Assembly (NCBI GenBank): GCA_022653735.1
Contig: JALCSU010000006.1
Coordinates: 1 to 64,000, forward strand
Source of the DNA: Bacteroidales bacterium
Lineage (GTDB): Bacteria > Bacteroidota > Bacteroidia > Bacteroidales > UBA932
Reading direction: 5' to 3'
DNA: 64,000 nt
The translations under genes were made by a program, and so were the position numbers. The notes under the pieces are model-generated. The model was not told the origin of the DNA, did not search any database, and saw nothing but the letters and a program-made list of their open reading frames with translations. Below, in pieces: positions 9,957 through 18,942 of this stretch (positions are counted from its first letter, which is position 1; every line of letters starts with the position of its first letter).

Positions 9957-11021
9957 ATGCACATTGTGACAAAGACATGCTCCTGCTGCGGCAACACGTT
10001 TACCACGGACATCCCGAGGCAGACGTACTGCAGCGTCGCCTGTCGCAATACGCAGAACACCCGCATCAAGCGCCAGCGCAAAGAGGCACGCAAAGCCAGA
10101 GCCGAGGTGAAGGAAGCGCGAGCGACGCTCGAAGGAAAAGCCCACCTCTCAATCACCGAAGCCGCCAAATTCCTCGGGGTATCCCGCCCTACCCTGTACG
10201 CCCGCATCGAGCAAGGAGAACTCGTCCCTATCCGCGTCTCTTCCCGCACCGTCCGCATTCCAATGGAGCAGCTCAAAGCGGACAGCCACCTGACGCCCCA
10301 GCCCAGCAAAGGCGACTTCTCCGTGCTCATATCAAAGGCCGAGGTCTTGGAGAAGTACAACATCTCCGAATCCTGGCTGATGCGACGAATGAAAGAAGAA
10401 GGCTTCCGCCCGCGCATCATCAAAGGCAAAGCCTTCTACCCCAAAAAGGAAGTGGACCGGATGTTCAAGCCCAAGCCCGTATATAATAAGGAAGACTGGT
10501 ACAACGCTGAGGATCTGATGCAGAGCGAAGGAATCACGCGCAAATACATCTCCGCCTACGTCCGCGAAAAGAAGATTCCTGTCCAGCGGGACGGACGCCT
10601 ACTCCTGATTTCCAAGAAAGAATGGGACCGCAGCCGCCTCTTCCAGGGCGACATAGAGAAGAACTACCTCACCGTAGACCAGGCCAAGAAACACTATCAC
10701 CTCGGCCAGCAAACTTTCTACGACAAAGTAAAGGCGGCAGGCCTTGAGGGCACCCGCACCGGTGTCTTCGTCTACTACAAGAAAGCCGACCTCGACCGCC
10801 TCTTCAAAGACAAAACCCCGAAAATCCCCGCTGAGATTCGCAAGAACTACATGCGCAGCGGCGACGCACTCAAATACTACCACCTCGGCCAGAAACGCTT
10901 CAGCGAAGAAACTCAGGCCGCTGGCGTGACCAAAGTCCGGACGGAAGGCAACTACGTCTGGTACAAGAAAGATGAACTCGACAAGTTATTCAAAAAGATA
11001 AGCGATAATGGGAACAACTAA
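9957..11021 (+). CDS. Zinc-finger and multi-HTH excisionase-like DNA-binding protein
   Basis: The chosen start is the ATG at 9957 (MHIVTKTCSCCGN). The longer ORF from 9801 runs through the arm-site repeats and reads as non-coding. The 354-residue product begins with a C8-x2-C11-x13-C25-x3-C29 zinc-ribbon-like motif and a basic helix. An excisionase/MerR-type HTH follows (LSITEAAKFLGVSRPTLYARIEQ), then four more related winged-HTH units of about 55 residues (SKAEVLEKYNISESWLMRRM; NAEDLMQSEGITRKYISAYV; TVDQAKKHYHLGQQTFYDKV; SGDALKYYHLGQKRFSEETQ). It overlaps the integrase gene by 14 bp. It probably acts as recombination directionality or integration factor on the end repeats. Confidence 0.75.
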   Translation: MHIVTKTCSCCGNTFTTDIPRQTYCSVACRNTQNTRIKRQRKEARKARAEVKEARATLEGKAHLSITEAAKFLGVSRPTLYARIEQGELVPIRVSSRTVRIPMEQLKADSHLTPQPSKGDFSVLISKAEVLEKYNISESWLMRRMKEEGFRPRIIKGKAFYPKKEVDRMFKPKPVYNKEDWYNAEDLMQSEGITRKYISAYVREKKIPVQRDGRLLLISKKEWDRSRLFQGDIEKNYLTVDQAKKHYHLGQQTFYDKVKAAGLEGTRTGVFVYYKKADLDRLFKDKTPKIPAEIRKNYMRSGDALKYYHLGQKRFSEETQAAGVTKVRTEGNYVWYKKDELDKLFKKISDNGNN

Positions 11022-12117
11022 AGTAACACTACGCCAGCGGCTGCTGCCAAGCGGCAAGATTACGCTCTACTTCGACTTCTACCCGCCCCTGAGAGACCCG
11101 CACTCACGCAAGTACGTCCGGCACGAATACCTGGGCATATACCTCGTAAACAAGCCCCGTTTCCAGAGCGACAAGGATGCCAACAAAGAAAAGATAGCCC
11201 AGGCCGAAGCCATCCGGTCAGAGCGCGAACTGGCCATCATCCGCGGCCAGTACGACTTCCTGGACAAGACCAAGCTGAAGATGGACTTCCTCGCCTACTT
11301 CAAAACCAAGCTGGACACGAAAGATCAGAAATGGATTCGCGTCTACGACCACTTCAGCAACTACTGCGGAGGCGTATGCAAGATGGGCGACATCACCGTC
11401 CCCTTCTGCGAAGGCTTCCGTGAATACCTGCTGAATGCCAAGCAGCTCAAGCACCCCGACAAACAGCTCGCCCAGAACTCCGCAGCCGGATACTGGTCCA
11501 CCTTCCGCGGCTTCCTCAAAATCGCTTATCAGGAGAAACTGCTGCAGGAGAACGTCAACGACTACCTGGAGACCATCGATGCCGTAGATGGCCGCCGGGA
11601 GTTCCTCACGCTGGAAGAAGTGCGCCAACTGGCCGCCACGCCCTGCGACACGCCCGATCTCAAGAACGCCTCCCTGTTCAGCTGTCTCACCGGTTTACGT
11701 ATCAGCGACATCCTCGCCCTCAATTGGAGCAACATCGTAAAAGCGACCGACGGAGGCTGGTGTATCCGCATCAAGACCGAGAAGACCGACACCGAGGCCA
11801 CCCTTCCACTCTCCCAGGAAGCCTACGAACTCTGCGGCACGCCCGGCACCGGACTCGTTTTCAAGAACCTCAAGCGGCACTACACCCAGAAGCCGCTCCA
11901 GGACTGGCTCAAAGATGCCGGCATCACCAAGCACATCACCTTCCACTGCTTCCGCCACACCTTCGCCACCCTCCAGGTCAACGAAGGCACCGACATATAC
12001 ACCGTCTCCCACCTGCTCACCCACGCCAATGTCGGAACGACGCAGATTTACGCCGACATCGTGGACAAGAGCAAGAGAGACGCAGTAGAACGCATTAAGA
12101 TAAAGGAGGACAAATGA
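11008..12117 (+). CDS. Tyrosine recombinase (site-specific integrase) of element A
   Basis: 369 residues with an N-terminal arm/SAM-like region (DFLAYFKTKLDTKDQKWIRVYDHFSNYCGG) and a C-terminal catalytic domain. Catalytic residues visible are Arg near 231 (TGLRISD), His-x-x-Arg near 313-316 (HCFRHTF), the second His in LLTHANVG, and the nucleophile Tyr near 348 (TTQIYAD). It would cut and rejoin DNA at the CIGK att core. It overlaps both neighbours (14 bp upstream, ATGA downstream), so the three genes form one coupled operon at the left end of element A. Confidence 0.95.
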   Translation: MGTTKVTLRQRLLPSGKITLYFDFYPPLRDPHSRKYVRHEYLGIYLVNKPRFQSDKDANKEKIAQAEAIRSERELAIIRGQYDFLDKTKLKMDFLAYFKTKLDTKDQKWIRVYDHFSNYCGGVCKMGDITVPFCEGFREYLLNAKQLKHPDKQLAQNSAAGYWSTFRGFLKIAYQEKLLQENVNDYLETIDAVDGRREFLTLEEVRQLAATPCDTPDLKNASLFSCLTGLRISDILALNWSNIVKATDGGWCIRIKTEKTDTEATLPLSQEAYELCGTPGTGLVFKNLKRHYTQKPLQDWLKDAGITKHITFHCFRHTFATLQVNEGTDIYTVSHLLTHANVGTTQIYADIVDKSKRDAVERIKIKEDK

Positions 12118-13691
12118 TAAAGTTTAATCTTCTCAATTCGATAATAGGCGGCCAGTATCGCCTTATCGTGATGCCAGAGATTCCGCATTACAAGAGAATT
12201 GCCCCTATACTTGACAAGCGCCCAGACAATCTGGAGAATATTATTACGAATCTCAAAGCCATATCCGGCATCACAGATCCAGAGTGGTTCTCATATGAAA
12301 AGGGAGCAGACATCAATGCGCTGCTGGACGGTGCCGCGAAGAAATATACGCCGATAGTGGACGACCCGTATCTCATAAAGATGCCGGACATATCCATTGA
12401 AGACAAGCATTACAGTCGCTTCTACAAGGCGATGGTAGACCTTGAATGCCTGCGGATACGGCATCAGTTGCTGGATTACAGCCACGACGTAAAAGACGAC
12501 TACCAGACGCGTAAGGAGGTTAAGTCCACTCTTTCAGAACTCTCCAGAAAGACCAACGAAGCGGCGTGGGAAGCCATCCTTATCGGTGACGAGATGTTCC
12601 CCAGGAAAGACGTTCCGCTGGATATTAGGATGAATTCCGCAAAGGAACCGATGGCGATATACGATTACCTCACATTCAGTCTCGTCAACCTGTATTACGA
12701 ACTGGTGCTGCTATTTAAGCCCATTCTGAAAGAATCAGATTACATACAGCCTTTCGAGTTCGAGTTTGACCGCGGCATTGATGGTTTCCTGCCTTATGAC
12801 CTTCCCGGTGAATTCAATCTCACGGAACTTATTCACAAAGCGCAGCGTTGTATCGTGGATGATAAACCGGGCGATGCATCCAAAGTGCTCGCGGAACTGA
12901 AAGACCATGCGGAAGAAGTTGAATCACGCCCCGCCCTGTTGAAAGTTGCGGCAGCGTTGGAGAACTTCATCTTTATCTCTTCCACTGGTACGCATGTGAC
13001 GGATGTGAAACAACTCATTGAGAAGACGGTCGTCTCCCCTGTCGTGAAGGCTCAGCGCGAAGCGTTCAGAGCCGAATATGAGAAAGAAGATACCGCCCTG
13101 GAACGCTCCAACGTAATTGAAGAACTACTCAGTGATTACGATTTAAATAATTGCTTTAAGTGCGAGCAATCAATTAAATATCATTTAGCAACATTCCTGA
13201 ACAAACAGAACGAACTATATCTCCAAGACCCCGCTGCGGTATACGTTACCAGACGAAAGTCCGGTCAGAAGCCTGGCTCCCCTAAGCCGCTTCCGGTCAG
13301 CACGGCGATGCCGGTCAAAGACAAGATTGCTTGCGTTCACAAACGTATTGCTTTCCTTGATGGAATAGACCCCGACACACAAGATCGTGTTATGCCGAAA
13401 ACGGACTTCGAACTGCTCAAGACATATCTTGAAGACCTTGTGAAAAGTAACCAGTGTCCTGTAATCACACACCGCGTACCAAGAATACCCAAGGGTGTCA
13501 CCTGGGTTCGCTATACGGTGTATCTTATACATCAGGACATATTTCACGACAACATCCAAGATGAATGGATAGATTTCCTATATCGGGGACTGGTCAACGA
13601 CAAAGACCCTGAATGGGATGTGTTGAAAAAGCGATTTAGTATCCCCCCAAGCGGATACAACCAATACGTTAAGCGTATTACGGGAGAGTAA
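12114..13691 (+). CDS. Unknown 525-aa protein coupled to the integrase
   Basis: I do not recognise a domain. The protein is soluble, with no signal peptide or membrane span, and mostly helical by composition. A basic, proline-rich linker (RRKSGQKPGSPKPLPVS, around residue 380) separates a large N-terminal region from a C-terminal region of about 125 residues ending IPPSGYNQYVKRITGE, which could be a small DNA-binding fold. The start codon overlaps the integrase stop (ATGA), so the two are co-translated and it may be an integration accessory protein. A terminator follows. Confidence 0.7.
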   Translation: MIKFNLLNSIIGGQYRLIVMPEIPHYKRIAPILDKRPDNLENIITNLKAISGITDPEWFSYEKGADINALLDGAAKKYTPIVDDPYLIKMPDISIEDKHYSRFYKAMVDLECLRIRHQLLDYSHDVKDDYQTRKEVKSTLSELSRKTNEAAWEAILIGDEMFPRKDVPLDIRMNSAKEPMAIYDYLTFSLVNLYYELVLLFKPILKESDYIQPFEFEFDRGIDGFLPYDLPGEFNLTELIHKAQRCIVDDKPGDASKVLAELKDHAEEVESRPALLKVAAALENFIFISSTGTHVTDVKQLIEKTVVSPVVKAQREAFRAEYEKEDTALERSNVIEELLSDYDLNNCFKCEQSIKYHLATFLNKQNELYLQDPAAVYVTRRKSGQKPGSPKPLPVSTAMPVKDKIACVHKRIAFLDGIDPDTQDRVMPKTDFELLKTYLEDLVKSNQCPVITHRVPRIPKGVTWVRYTVYLIHQDIFHDNIQDEWIDFLYRGLVNDKDPEWDVLKKRFSIPPSGYNQYVKRITGE

Positions 13692-13711
13692 TATCTGCCG
13701 ATGTCGAACCG

Positions 13712-13756
13712 AGGACGGTGAAAAGGAGTAAAAACCTCTCACCGTCCTTCTCTTTT
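13712..13756 (+). terminator. Terminator of the integrase operon
   Basis: AGGACGGTGA (13712-13721) pairs perfectly with TCACCGTCCT (13739-13748), and a T-rich run (TCTCTTTT) follows. Confidence 0.7.
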
Positions 13757-13940
13757 GCTCATTTTCTCGTGCTGATTATCAGCGACTTATCGCAGTAGAA
13801 GACAGAGAATAGGGTGAACCCCGTTCACTTCTGGAGCACCGCCCTTTCACCTATTTCCTTCGCGGCTGTCATTTGAATTCACAAGTGGCGGCTCACGGTT
13901 CAGCGGCGCGTTCCGGAGTCTATGCAGCCGCTGATAATTT
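13757..13940. promoter_or_regulatory. Intergenic region with nested inverted repeats before the replication-type module
   Basis: GTGAAC-CCC-GTTCAC (13814-13828) sits inside a larger imperfect inverted repeat (AATAGGGTGAA near 13808 with TTTCACCTATT near 13842). This could be an operator or a replication/transfer origin next to the primase genes. Nothing decides between these. Confidence 0.35.
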
Positions 13941-14306
13941 ATGTTACAAAACACTTTTACTCTTGAGCAGATGCCCCAGATCGTGGCATCTCTCGAACAG
14001 AAGGTTGACCGGCTTGTCAACCTGGTCCTTGAACTCAAGGACGCCAAGGGGAATACCCCCGACGAGTGGATGGACGTTGAAGGCCTGATGGCCTACCATC
14101 CCGACAAACCCGCTCGCAAGACCATCTACGACTGGGTCACGCTCAGGCGCGTACCTTACCACAAAGATGGCAAGCGGCTCCGTTTCCTCCGTTCCGAGAT
14201 TGACGCCTGGCTTGCCGGCGGCTATCACAAGACCGAGGACGAGATGCAGGAGGCGGCCGTGGATTACGTCAACTCTAAACGTGGAGGGCTGCGCTATGAT
14301 CAGTAG
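13941..14306 (+). CDS. Excisionase-type helix-turn-helix protein
   Basis: 121 residues. An N-terminal coiled-coil-like helix (LEQKVDRLVNLVLELKD) is followed by a MerR/excisionase-like winged HTH (WMDVEGLMAYHPDKPARKTIYDWVTLRRVPYHKDGKRLRFLRSEIDAWL). Proteins like this commonly precede VirE-N/DUF3987 primase pairs in Bacteroidota elements. Its gene overlaps the next start by 11 bp. Two paralogues lie in element B (46140 and 46508). Confidence 0.8.
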   Translation: MLQNTFTLEQMPQIVASLEQKVDRLVNLVLELKDAKGNTPDEWMDVEGLMAYHPDKPARKTIYDWVTLRRVPYHKDGKRLRFLRSEIDAWLAGGYHKTEDEMQEAAVDYVNSKRGGLRYDQ

Positions 14307-15213
14307 AGAAGCCATCCTCGCCAAGACGCACTACGGCACGGGAATCTATTCCCACATTCTGCGTCAGTTCTACCCCGGCGAGACCGTGATGAAAATCTCC
14401 GGTCGCGACTGCGGCATCTGCAGGAATCCATTTGCCGATGGCAGCGAGACCCTCCACGTCTGGACGGAAAAGATTCACCCGGAAGAGAAACTCTCCGACG
14501 AAATCGCCCGTCACAAAGACCAGTTCGACGCTATCCCCGAAGGCGACTGCTTCGACTTCGCCAAGCTGTACTGGAGGAAAGACGGACAGGATCTGCTCAT
14601 CGCCATCAACGAAGACCTGTTCCTCCATCTTGAGGAGGGCTACAGCCCCTACGACCGCAACGCGGTCCCGGTGAAGCCGCTCCCCTCCTTCTCCTTCTTC
14701 AAGGCTCCGGTCACGAACAAGACTCCTCACAAGTCCATCACGCTGCTGGATGTCTGTAACTACATCACCGGTCACTACGCTCAGGCCGAGACCGAGAAAC
14801 TCCGCTCCATCGAAGACAAGGACGCCAGACGCAAGTACAAGGCTGCCCACTTCGCATACTGCACGTTCTCCGGTGTGTTCTCCGAGCGGTCCAACGACAA
14901 CCTGGTGGAGCATAGCGGCTACCTCTGCCTCGACTTCGACCACGTTCAGGACATAGACGCTCTAAAGCGGACGCTCCTGGACGACCCGTACTTCGAGACC
15001 GAGTTGATGTTCCGCTCTCCCAGCGGTGACGGGCTCAAGTGGATTGTCAAAATCAACGTAGCGTTGATGCCGCACTCCGACTACTTTCGTTCCGTCTCCA
15101 ACTACCTGGTTCAAACCTACGGCATCGAGCCGGACAAATCGGGCAAGGACGTGTCCAGAGCGTGCTTTTTGCCCTTCGACCCGGAAGCGTATCTCAACCC
15201 TGAAATCTGTTAG
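14296..15213 (+). CDS. BT4734/VirE-N family primase-like protein
   Basis: The start is set at ATG 14296 (MISREAILAKTHYG), inside the end of the upstream HTH gene; the ORF-track start at 14167 is a frame extension. The 305 residues carry the VirE N-terminal/BT4734 domain: GYLCLDFDHVQD, SPSGDGLKWIVKIN near residue 241, and DKSGKDVSRACFLPFDPEAYLNP at the end. In this family the domain resembles archaeo-eukaryotic primase-type folds and is usually encoded next to a DUF3987 protein, as here (2-bp gap). Likely role: element DNA replication. Confidence 0.85.
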   Translation: MISREAILAKTHYGTGIYSHILRQFYPGETVMKISGRDCGICRNPFADGSETLHVWTEKIHPEEKLSDEIARHKDQFDAIPEGDCFDFAKLYWRKDGQDLLIAINEDLFLHLEEGYSPYDRNAVPVKPLPSFSFFKAPVTNKTPHKSITLLDVCNYITGHYAQAETEKLRSIEDKDARRKYKAAHFAYCTFSGVFSERSNDNLVEHSGYLCLDFDHVQDIDALKRTLLDDPYFETELMFRSPSGDGLKWIVKINVALMPHSDYFRSVSNYLVQTYGIEPDKSGKDVSRACFLPFDPEAYLNPEIC

Positions 15214-15215
15214 CG

Positions 15216-17030
15216 ATGGAAAAAATCCCATTTGATCCCCACGCATGGGCGAATAAAGTAACCCCTGCGACCGAACGTAAAACTTCATCCTCTGTCGTCA
15301 ATACCGGCGACAGGGCCGATGATGTTGAAATCGTTCTTCAGCGAATTGAAGCGGGTCATATTGACATCACCACCGGCTACGACAACTGGCTGGACATCGG
15401 CTTTGCCTTTGCCGATGAATTCGGTGAAAACGGCCGTGACTACTTCTATCGCGTCAGCAGATTCCACCCGGAGTACAACGAGCGCATTACCGACGAGCAG
15501 TACGACAAGTGTCTCAGGGCGCACGGAACCGGTGTGACCCTCAACACGTTCTTCCACAAGGCCAAGGAAGCGGGCGTTTCCCTTCACACCCGCGAGCGCG
15601 TATGCGCAACTTCCGCAGAATGCGCGAAATCCGCAGACACATCTCCTGCGCATATTGCGGAAACTGCGGATTCTGCGCAAAAGCAGCCCGACGATGTCGA
15701 AGAGCCTCCGCTCCCCGTCTTCTCCCCTGCCGTCAGAGACCTTCTCCCCGCACCGCTCGATACGATCGCGGCCCAGTCCACTTCGGACGAAGACTGCGAT
15801 ATGCTCATCCTCGGTGCTCTTTGCGTTCTTTCATCCTGCCTTCCTCACATCTCCGGAGTTTACCACGGACGGAGAGTGTACCCCAACTTCTTCCTGTTCG
15901 TCACCGCCGGTGCGTCCGCAGGCAAAGGGCGTCTTACGCTCTGCCGGCACCTTGCGGAGCCCATCGACGATGCGCTGCACCAGAAGTGTGACGATGAAGA
16001 GAAGGAGTACAAGAAGAAGATGCAGGAATTCAAGTCCGCAAAGAACAAGTCCGGGCTTGAGATACCGGAAGAGCCGCCGATGTTGATGCACTACATCCCT
16101 GCCAACAGCAGCGCCACGGTGGTCTATCAGATCCTGAACGACAACGGTGGCAAAGGGATGATGTTCGAGAGCGAAGGCGACACCCTTGCCAACATTTTCG
16201 CTTCCGACTACGGCAAGTATTCCGACGGCTTCCGCAAGGCGTTTCACCACGAAAACATCTCGTTCGCCAGACGCAAGGACCGCGAGCGCGTGTTCATCAA
16301 GGAGCCCAAGTTGTCCGCCCTGCTTACCGGCACTCCGAACCAGATTCTCAATCTCATAACGGATGCCGAGAACGGCCTGTTCAGCCGCTTCGCGTTTTAC
16401 TGCCTGCAGACGGAACTCGTCTGGCTCAGTCCGTTCGCCTACAAGGAGGAGGTTACCCAGGACGATTTCTTTTTGGAACTCGGGGCCGGAGTTAAAGACC
16501 TGTACGACATCCTCAAAGCCGGGAAGGACCTCCGTTTCTCTCTGACCGAGGAGCAGGAACAGGACTTTGACAGCCGCTTTTCCGACTCGCAGATGGCGCT
16601 TTACAACCAGTACGGTGACGCTATCGTCGCCTCCATCAGGCGTCTAGGTCTCATTACTTACCGTATAGCTATGATTCTGTCCGCCTTGAGGCTGACAGAG
16701 GATGGTGACTTCGAGAGCGACATCGTATGCCTGGAACAAGATTATCAGACGGCTGCCGCCATCTGCGAGGTGCTTGTGGCTCACATGGCGCGGGTATACA
16801 AAATGCTGCCGGAGACTCCGGTCGCCATCAAGTCCAAGCGCAGCGACAAGCCGAAGGTTTACCAGCGCTTCTACGATGCCCTTCCGGGCACCTTCGACCG
16901 GAAGACATACTCTGATGTGGCCGTGGCCGTGGGCCTCAACCCGCGCTCGATTGACCGCACCATCGGACAGTGGTGCGACGAAGGGCGTCTGGAGAGAACC
17001 GCGCACGGCCAATATGCCAAGGTTAAGTAG
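15216..17030 (+). CDS. PriCT-2 plus DUF3987 replication protein
   Basis: 604 residues. Residues about 28-115 match a primase C-terminal-2 domain (DNWLDIGFAFADEFGENGRDYFYRVSRFHPEYNE). A linker built from 9-bp repeats follows (CATSAECAKSADTSPAHIAETADSAQ). The rest is a DUF3987 ATPase-like domain with a Walker A-like GASAGKGR near residue 235. It works with the preceding primase-like protein and is typical of Bacteroidota mobile-element replication modules. A terminator follows. Confidence 0.85.
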   Translation: MEKIPFDPHAWANKVTPATERKTSSSVVNTGDRADDVEIVLQRIEAGHIDITTGYDNWLDIGFAFADEFGENGRDYFYRVSRFHPEYNERITDEQYDKCLRAHGTGVTLNTFFHKAKEAGVSLHTRERVCATSAECAKSADTSPAHIAETADSAQKQPDDVEEPPLPVFSPAVRDLLPAPLDTIAAQSTSDEDCDMLILGALCVLSSCLPHISGVYHGRRVYPNFFLFVTAGASAGKGRLTLCRHLAEPIDDALHQKCDDEEKEYKKKMQEFKSAKNKSGLEIPEEPPMLMHYIPANSSATVVYQILNDNGGKGMMFESEGDTLANIFASDYGKYSDGFRKAFHHENISFARRKDRERVFIKEPKLSALLTGTPNQILNLITDAENGLFSRFAFYCLQTELVWLSPFAYKEEVTQDDFFLELGAGVKDLYDILKAGKDLRFSLTEEQEQDFDSRFSDSQMALYNQYGDAIVASIRRLGLITYRIAMILSALRLTEDGDFESDIVCLEQDYQTAAAICEVLVAHMARVYKMLPETPVAIKSKRSDKPKVYQRFYDALPGTFDRKTYSDVAVAVGLNPRSIDRTIGQWCDEGRLERTAHGQYAKVK

Positions 17031-17060
17031 TCCCCGCAAGGGGGCTACTCAGCCTTTTTT
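17026..17060 (+). terminator. Terminator after the replication module
   Basis: AGTAGTCCCC and GGGGGCTACT (17026-17035 and 17040-17049) form a stem with one G-T pair around a GCAA tetraloop, followed by a T6 run at 17055. Confidence 0.75.
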
Positions 17061-17139
17061 CATTTGATTGAAATTCCGTAAGTTACAGATTAAGCGAGCA
17101 ATAAACAGATAAAAACTACCGGCAAACCGATATTTTTTG

Positions 17140-17147
17140 TAACTTTG
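17140..17147 (+). promoter_or_regulatory. Candidate -7 box of the DpnII-type operon
   Basis: TAACTTTG matches TAnnTTTG and lies 18 bp before the first ATG of the methyltransferase gene. No clear -33 TTG is seen at the expected distance. Confidence 0.4.
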
Positions 17148-17165
17148 TAGAAATATGAATTGCTT

Positions 17166-18077
17166 ATGAAGTTGTTCGAAGACATGACTCAAGCTCGGCC
17201 ATTCATCAAATGGGTTGGAGGGAAGACACAGTTGCTGGATGAGGTTCGCAAATCGCTCCCTCGCGATTTCGCATCCCGTCAGCAAGTTACTTATGTGGAG
17301 CCGTTTGTTGGTGGTGGCGCCGTTATGTTCTGGATTCTTCAGGCATATCCCAACATTGAGAGAGCTGTCATCAACGACATCAACCAGGAACTTATCTGCA
17401 CCTATCGTGTAATCAAGGAGAACGTGGAGGAACTGATAGCAGAACTCGCTCATATCCAAGAAGAGTATATTCCCCTGGGCGCAGAAGACCGCAAGGCTTT
17501 TTTCATTGAGAAGAGAGCCCGTTTCAACACGAAGCAGACCACTCCGGTAGAAACGGCCGCACTCTTCATCTTCCTCAATAGGACGTGCTTTAATGGCCTG
17601 TACAGGGTCAATTCCAAAGGCGAATTCAATGTTCCTCACGGCAAGTATGCTAATCCCCGTATTTGCGATGCTGATAATCTCCGTGCATGTTCCAGTGTCC
17701 TTCAGAGGGTAGAAATCCTCTGCGGTGATTTCGCGGAAACTGGACGCTTCGCCGGCCCTAATACCCTGTTCTATTTTGACCCGCCGTATAAGCCCATCAC
17801 CGAAACTTCATCCTTCACGTCATATGCAAAGGAAGGCTTCGACGATAGCGAGCAACTCCGACTCCGCGACTTCTGTGACCAGATTAGCAAGGAAAAAGCC
17901 CTCTTTGTAGCCAGTAACTCTGATCCGAAGGACGTGAATCCTACAGAGAATTTCTTCGACACCATATACCAACACTTTGTCATCAAAAGAGTATCCGCCG
18001 CCAGAATGATTAATTCCGATGCTTCTGGCCGCGGCGCCATCTCTGAACTGATGATTTCTAACGTAGTTAACGCGTAA
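17166..18077 (+). CDS. dpnM: DNA adenine methyltransferase, D12 class (DpnM/Dam-like)
   Basis: The start is ATG 17166 (MKLFEDMTQARPFIKWVGGK), not the TTG two codons upstream. The 303-residue protein has motif X/I segments FIKWVGGKTQLLDE and YVEPFVGGGAVMFW near the N-terminus and the catalytic motif DPPY (YFDPPYKPI) near residue 205, in the alpha-class order of Dam and DpnM. It would methylate adenine in double-stranded GATC. It is first in a tight three-gene set with a DpnII-type endonuclease and a second methyltransferase. Confidence 0.93.
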   Translation: MKLFEDMTQARPFIKWVGGKTQLLDEVRKSLPRDFASRQQVTYVEPFVGGGAVMFWILQAYPNIERAVINDINQELICTYRVIKENVEELIAELAHIQEEYIPLGAEDRKAFFIEKRARFNTKQTTPVETAALFIFLNRTCFNGLYRVNSKGEFNVPHGKYANPRICDADNLRACSSVLQRVEILCGDFAETGRFAGPNTLFYFDPPYKPITETSSFTSYAKEGFDDSEQLRLRDFCDQISKEKALFVASNSDPKDVNPTENFFDTIYQHFVIKRVSAARMINSDASGRGAISELMISNVVNA

Positions 18078-18079
18078 GT

Positions 18080-18937
18080 ATGAGAGATTTTATGACTTGG
18101 TTGGCGGGCTTCCGCTCCGCCATAGCTGGCTATAAGTATTACACCGACTTTGAGAAGATTTACAAGAATGTAGACGCTATCAAGGTTGAGCTCAACATCA
18201 TGAATTCCCTAATAGGATGTCAGGATATTGAAAAGGGATTCGTGGCGCTGTACCGGCGTTATCCGGAAATCCTCAAGTGTATTCCTATCCTGCTTGCCAA
18301 GCGTGAATCTGACATCCTTACCGTGGACTTTGACGGCGAGCACGTCTGGAATTTCAAGAAGGCCAACTACCACATTGAGGAATACACTGTTTTTATGCGT
18401 GAGACCGGCCTGTTCGACCTCATGCAGCAGAAGCACATCCACAATCTGGTGGACTACGTTACCGGCGTAGAGACCGGCTTGGACTCCAATGCCCGTAAGA
18501 ATCGCGGTGGTCACGTGATGGAAGACCTGGTGGAAGGTTATCTTATCAAGGCCGGTCTGGAGAAGGATAAGACTTACTTCAAGGAGATGTACATCCACGA
18601 AATTGAGCAGAAATGGGGCATTGACCTGTCCTGCATCTCCAACGAGGGCGGCACAGAGAAACGCTTCGATTTCGTCATCAAGCGCCCCAATATGATTTAT
18701 GGCATCGAGACCAATTTCTACGCCAGCGGTGGCTCCAAACTTAATGAGACTGCCCGCAGTTACAAGACCATCGCCCTGGAGACCAAGAATCATCCCAAAT
18801 TCAAGTTCGTCTGGATTACTGATGGCCAGGGCTGGGGCTCTGCTCGTAATAACCTAAAGGAGACCTTCGACGTTTTGGAGAATCTCTACAATATCATGGA
18901 CCTCGATGAAGGTGTGATCGCATCGAAACTGATATAA
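18080..18937 (+). CDS. dpnB: Type II restriction endonuclease, DpnII/MboI family
   Basis: 285 residues. The sequence matches the DpnII-type endonuclease family: an N-terminal helical part, GLDSNARKNRGGHVMEDLVEGYL, and the catalytic stretch KRFDFVIKRPNMIYGIETNFY, where an Asp and Glu precede the core. A distinctive C-terminal VWITDGQGWGSARNNLKETFD is present. It would cut unmethylated GATC. It starts 2 bp after the methyltransferase gene and ends 5 bp before the next, so expression is coupled to protection. Confidence 0.9.
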   Translation: MRDFMTWLAGFRSAIAGYKYYTDFEKIYKNVDAIKVELNIMNSLIGCQDIEKGFVALYRRYPEILKCIPILLAKRESDILTVDFDGEHVWNFKKANYHIEEYTVFMRETGLFDLMQQKHIHNLVDYVTGVETGLDSNARKNRGGHVMEDLVEGYLIKAGLEKDKTYFKEMYIHEIEQKWGIDLSCISNEGGTEKRFDFVIKRPNMIYGIETNFYASGGSKLNETARSYKTIALETKNHPKFKFVWITDGQGWGSARNNLKETFDVLENLYNIMDLDEGVIASKLI

Positions 18938-18942
18938 CCCAA

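Noticed and set aside
15600-15690. Possible CRISPR-like repeats at the DUF3987 linker
   Set aside because: The units are only 9 bp with no spacers and encode an in-frame protein linker.
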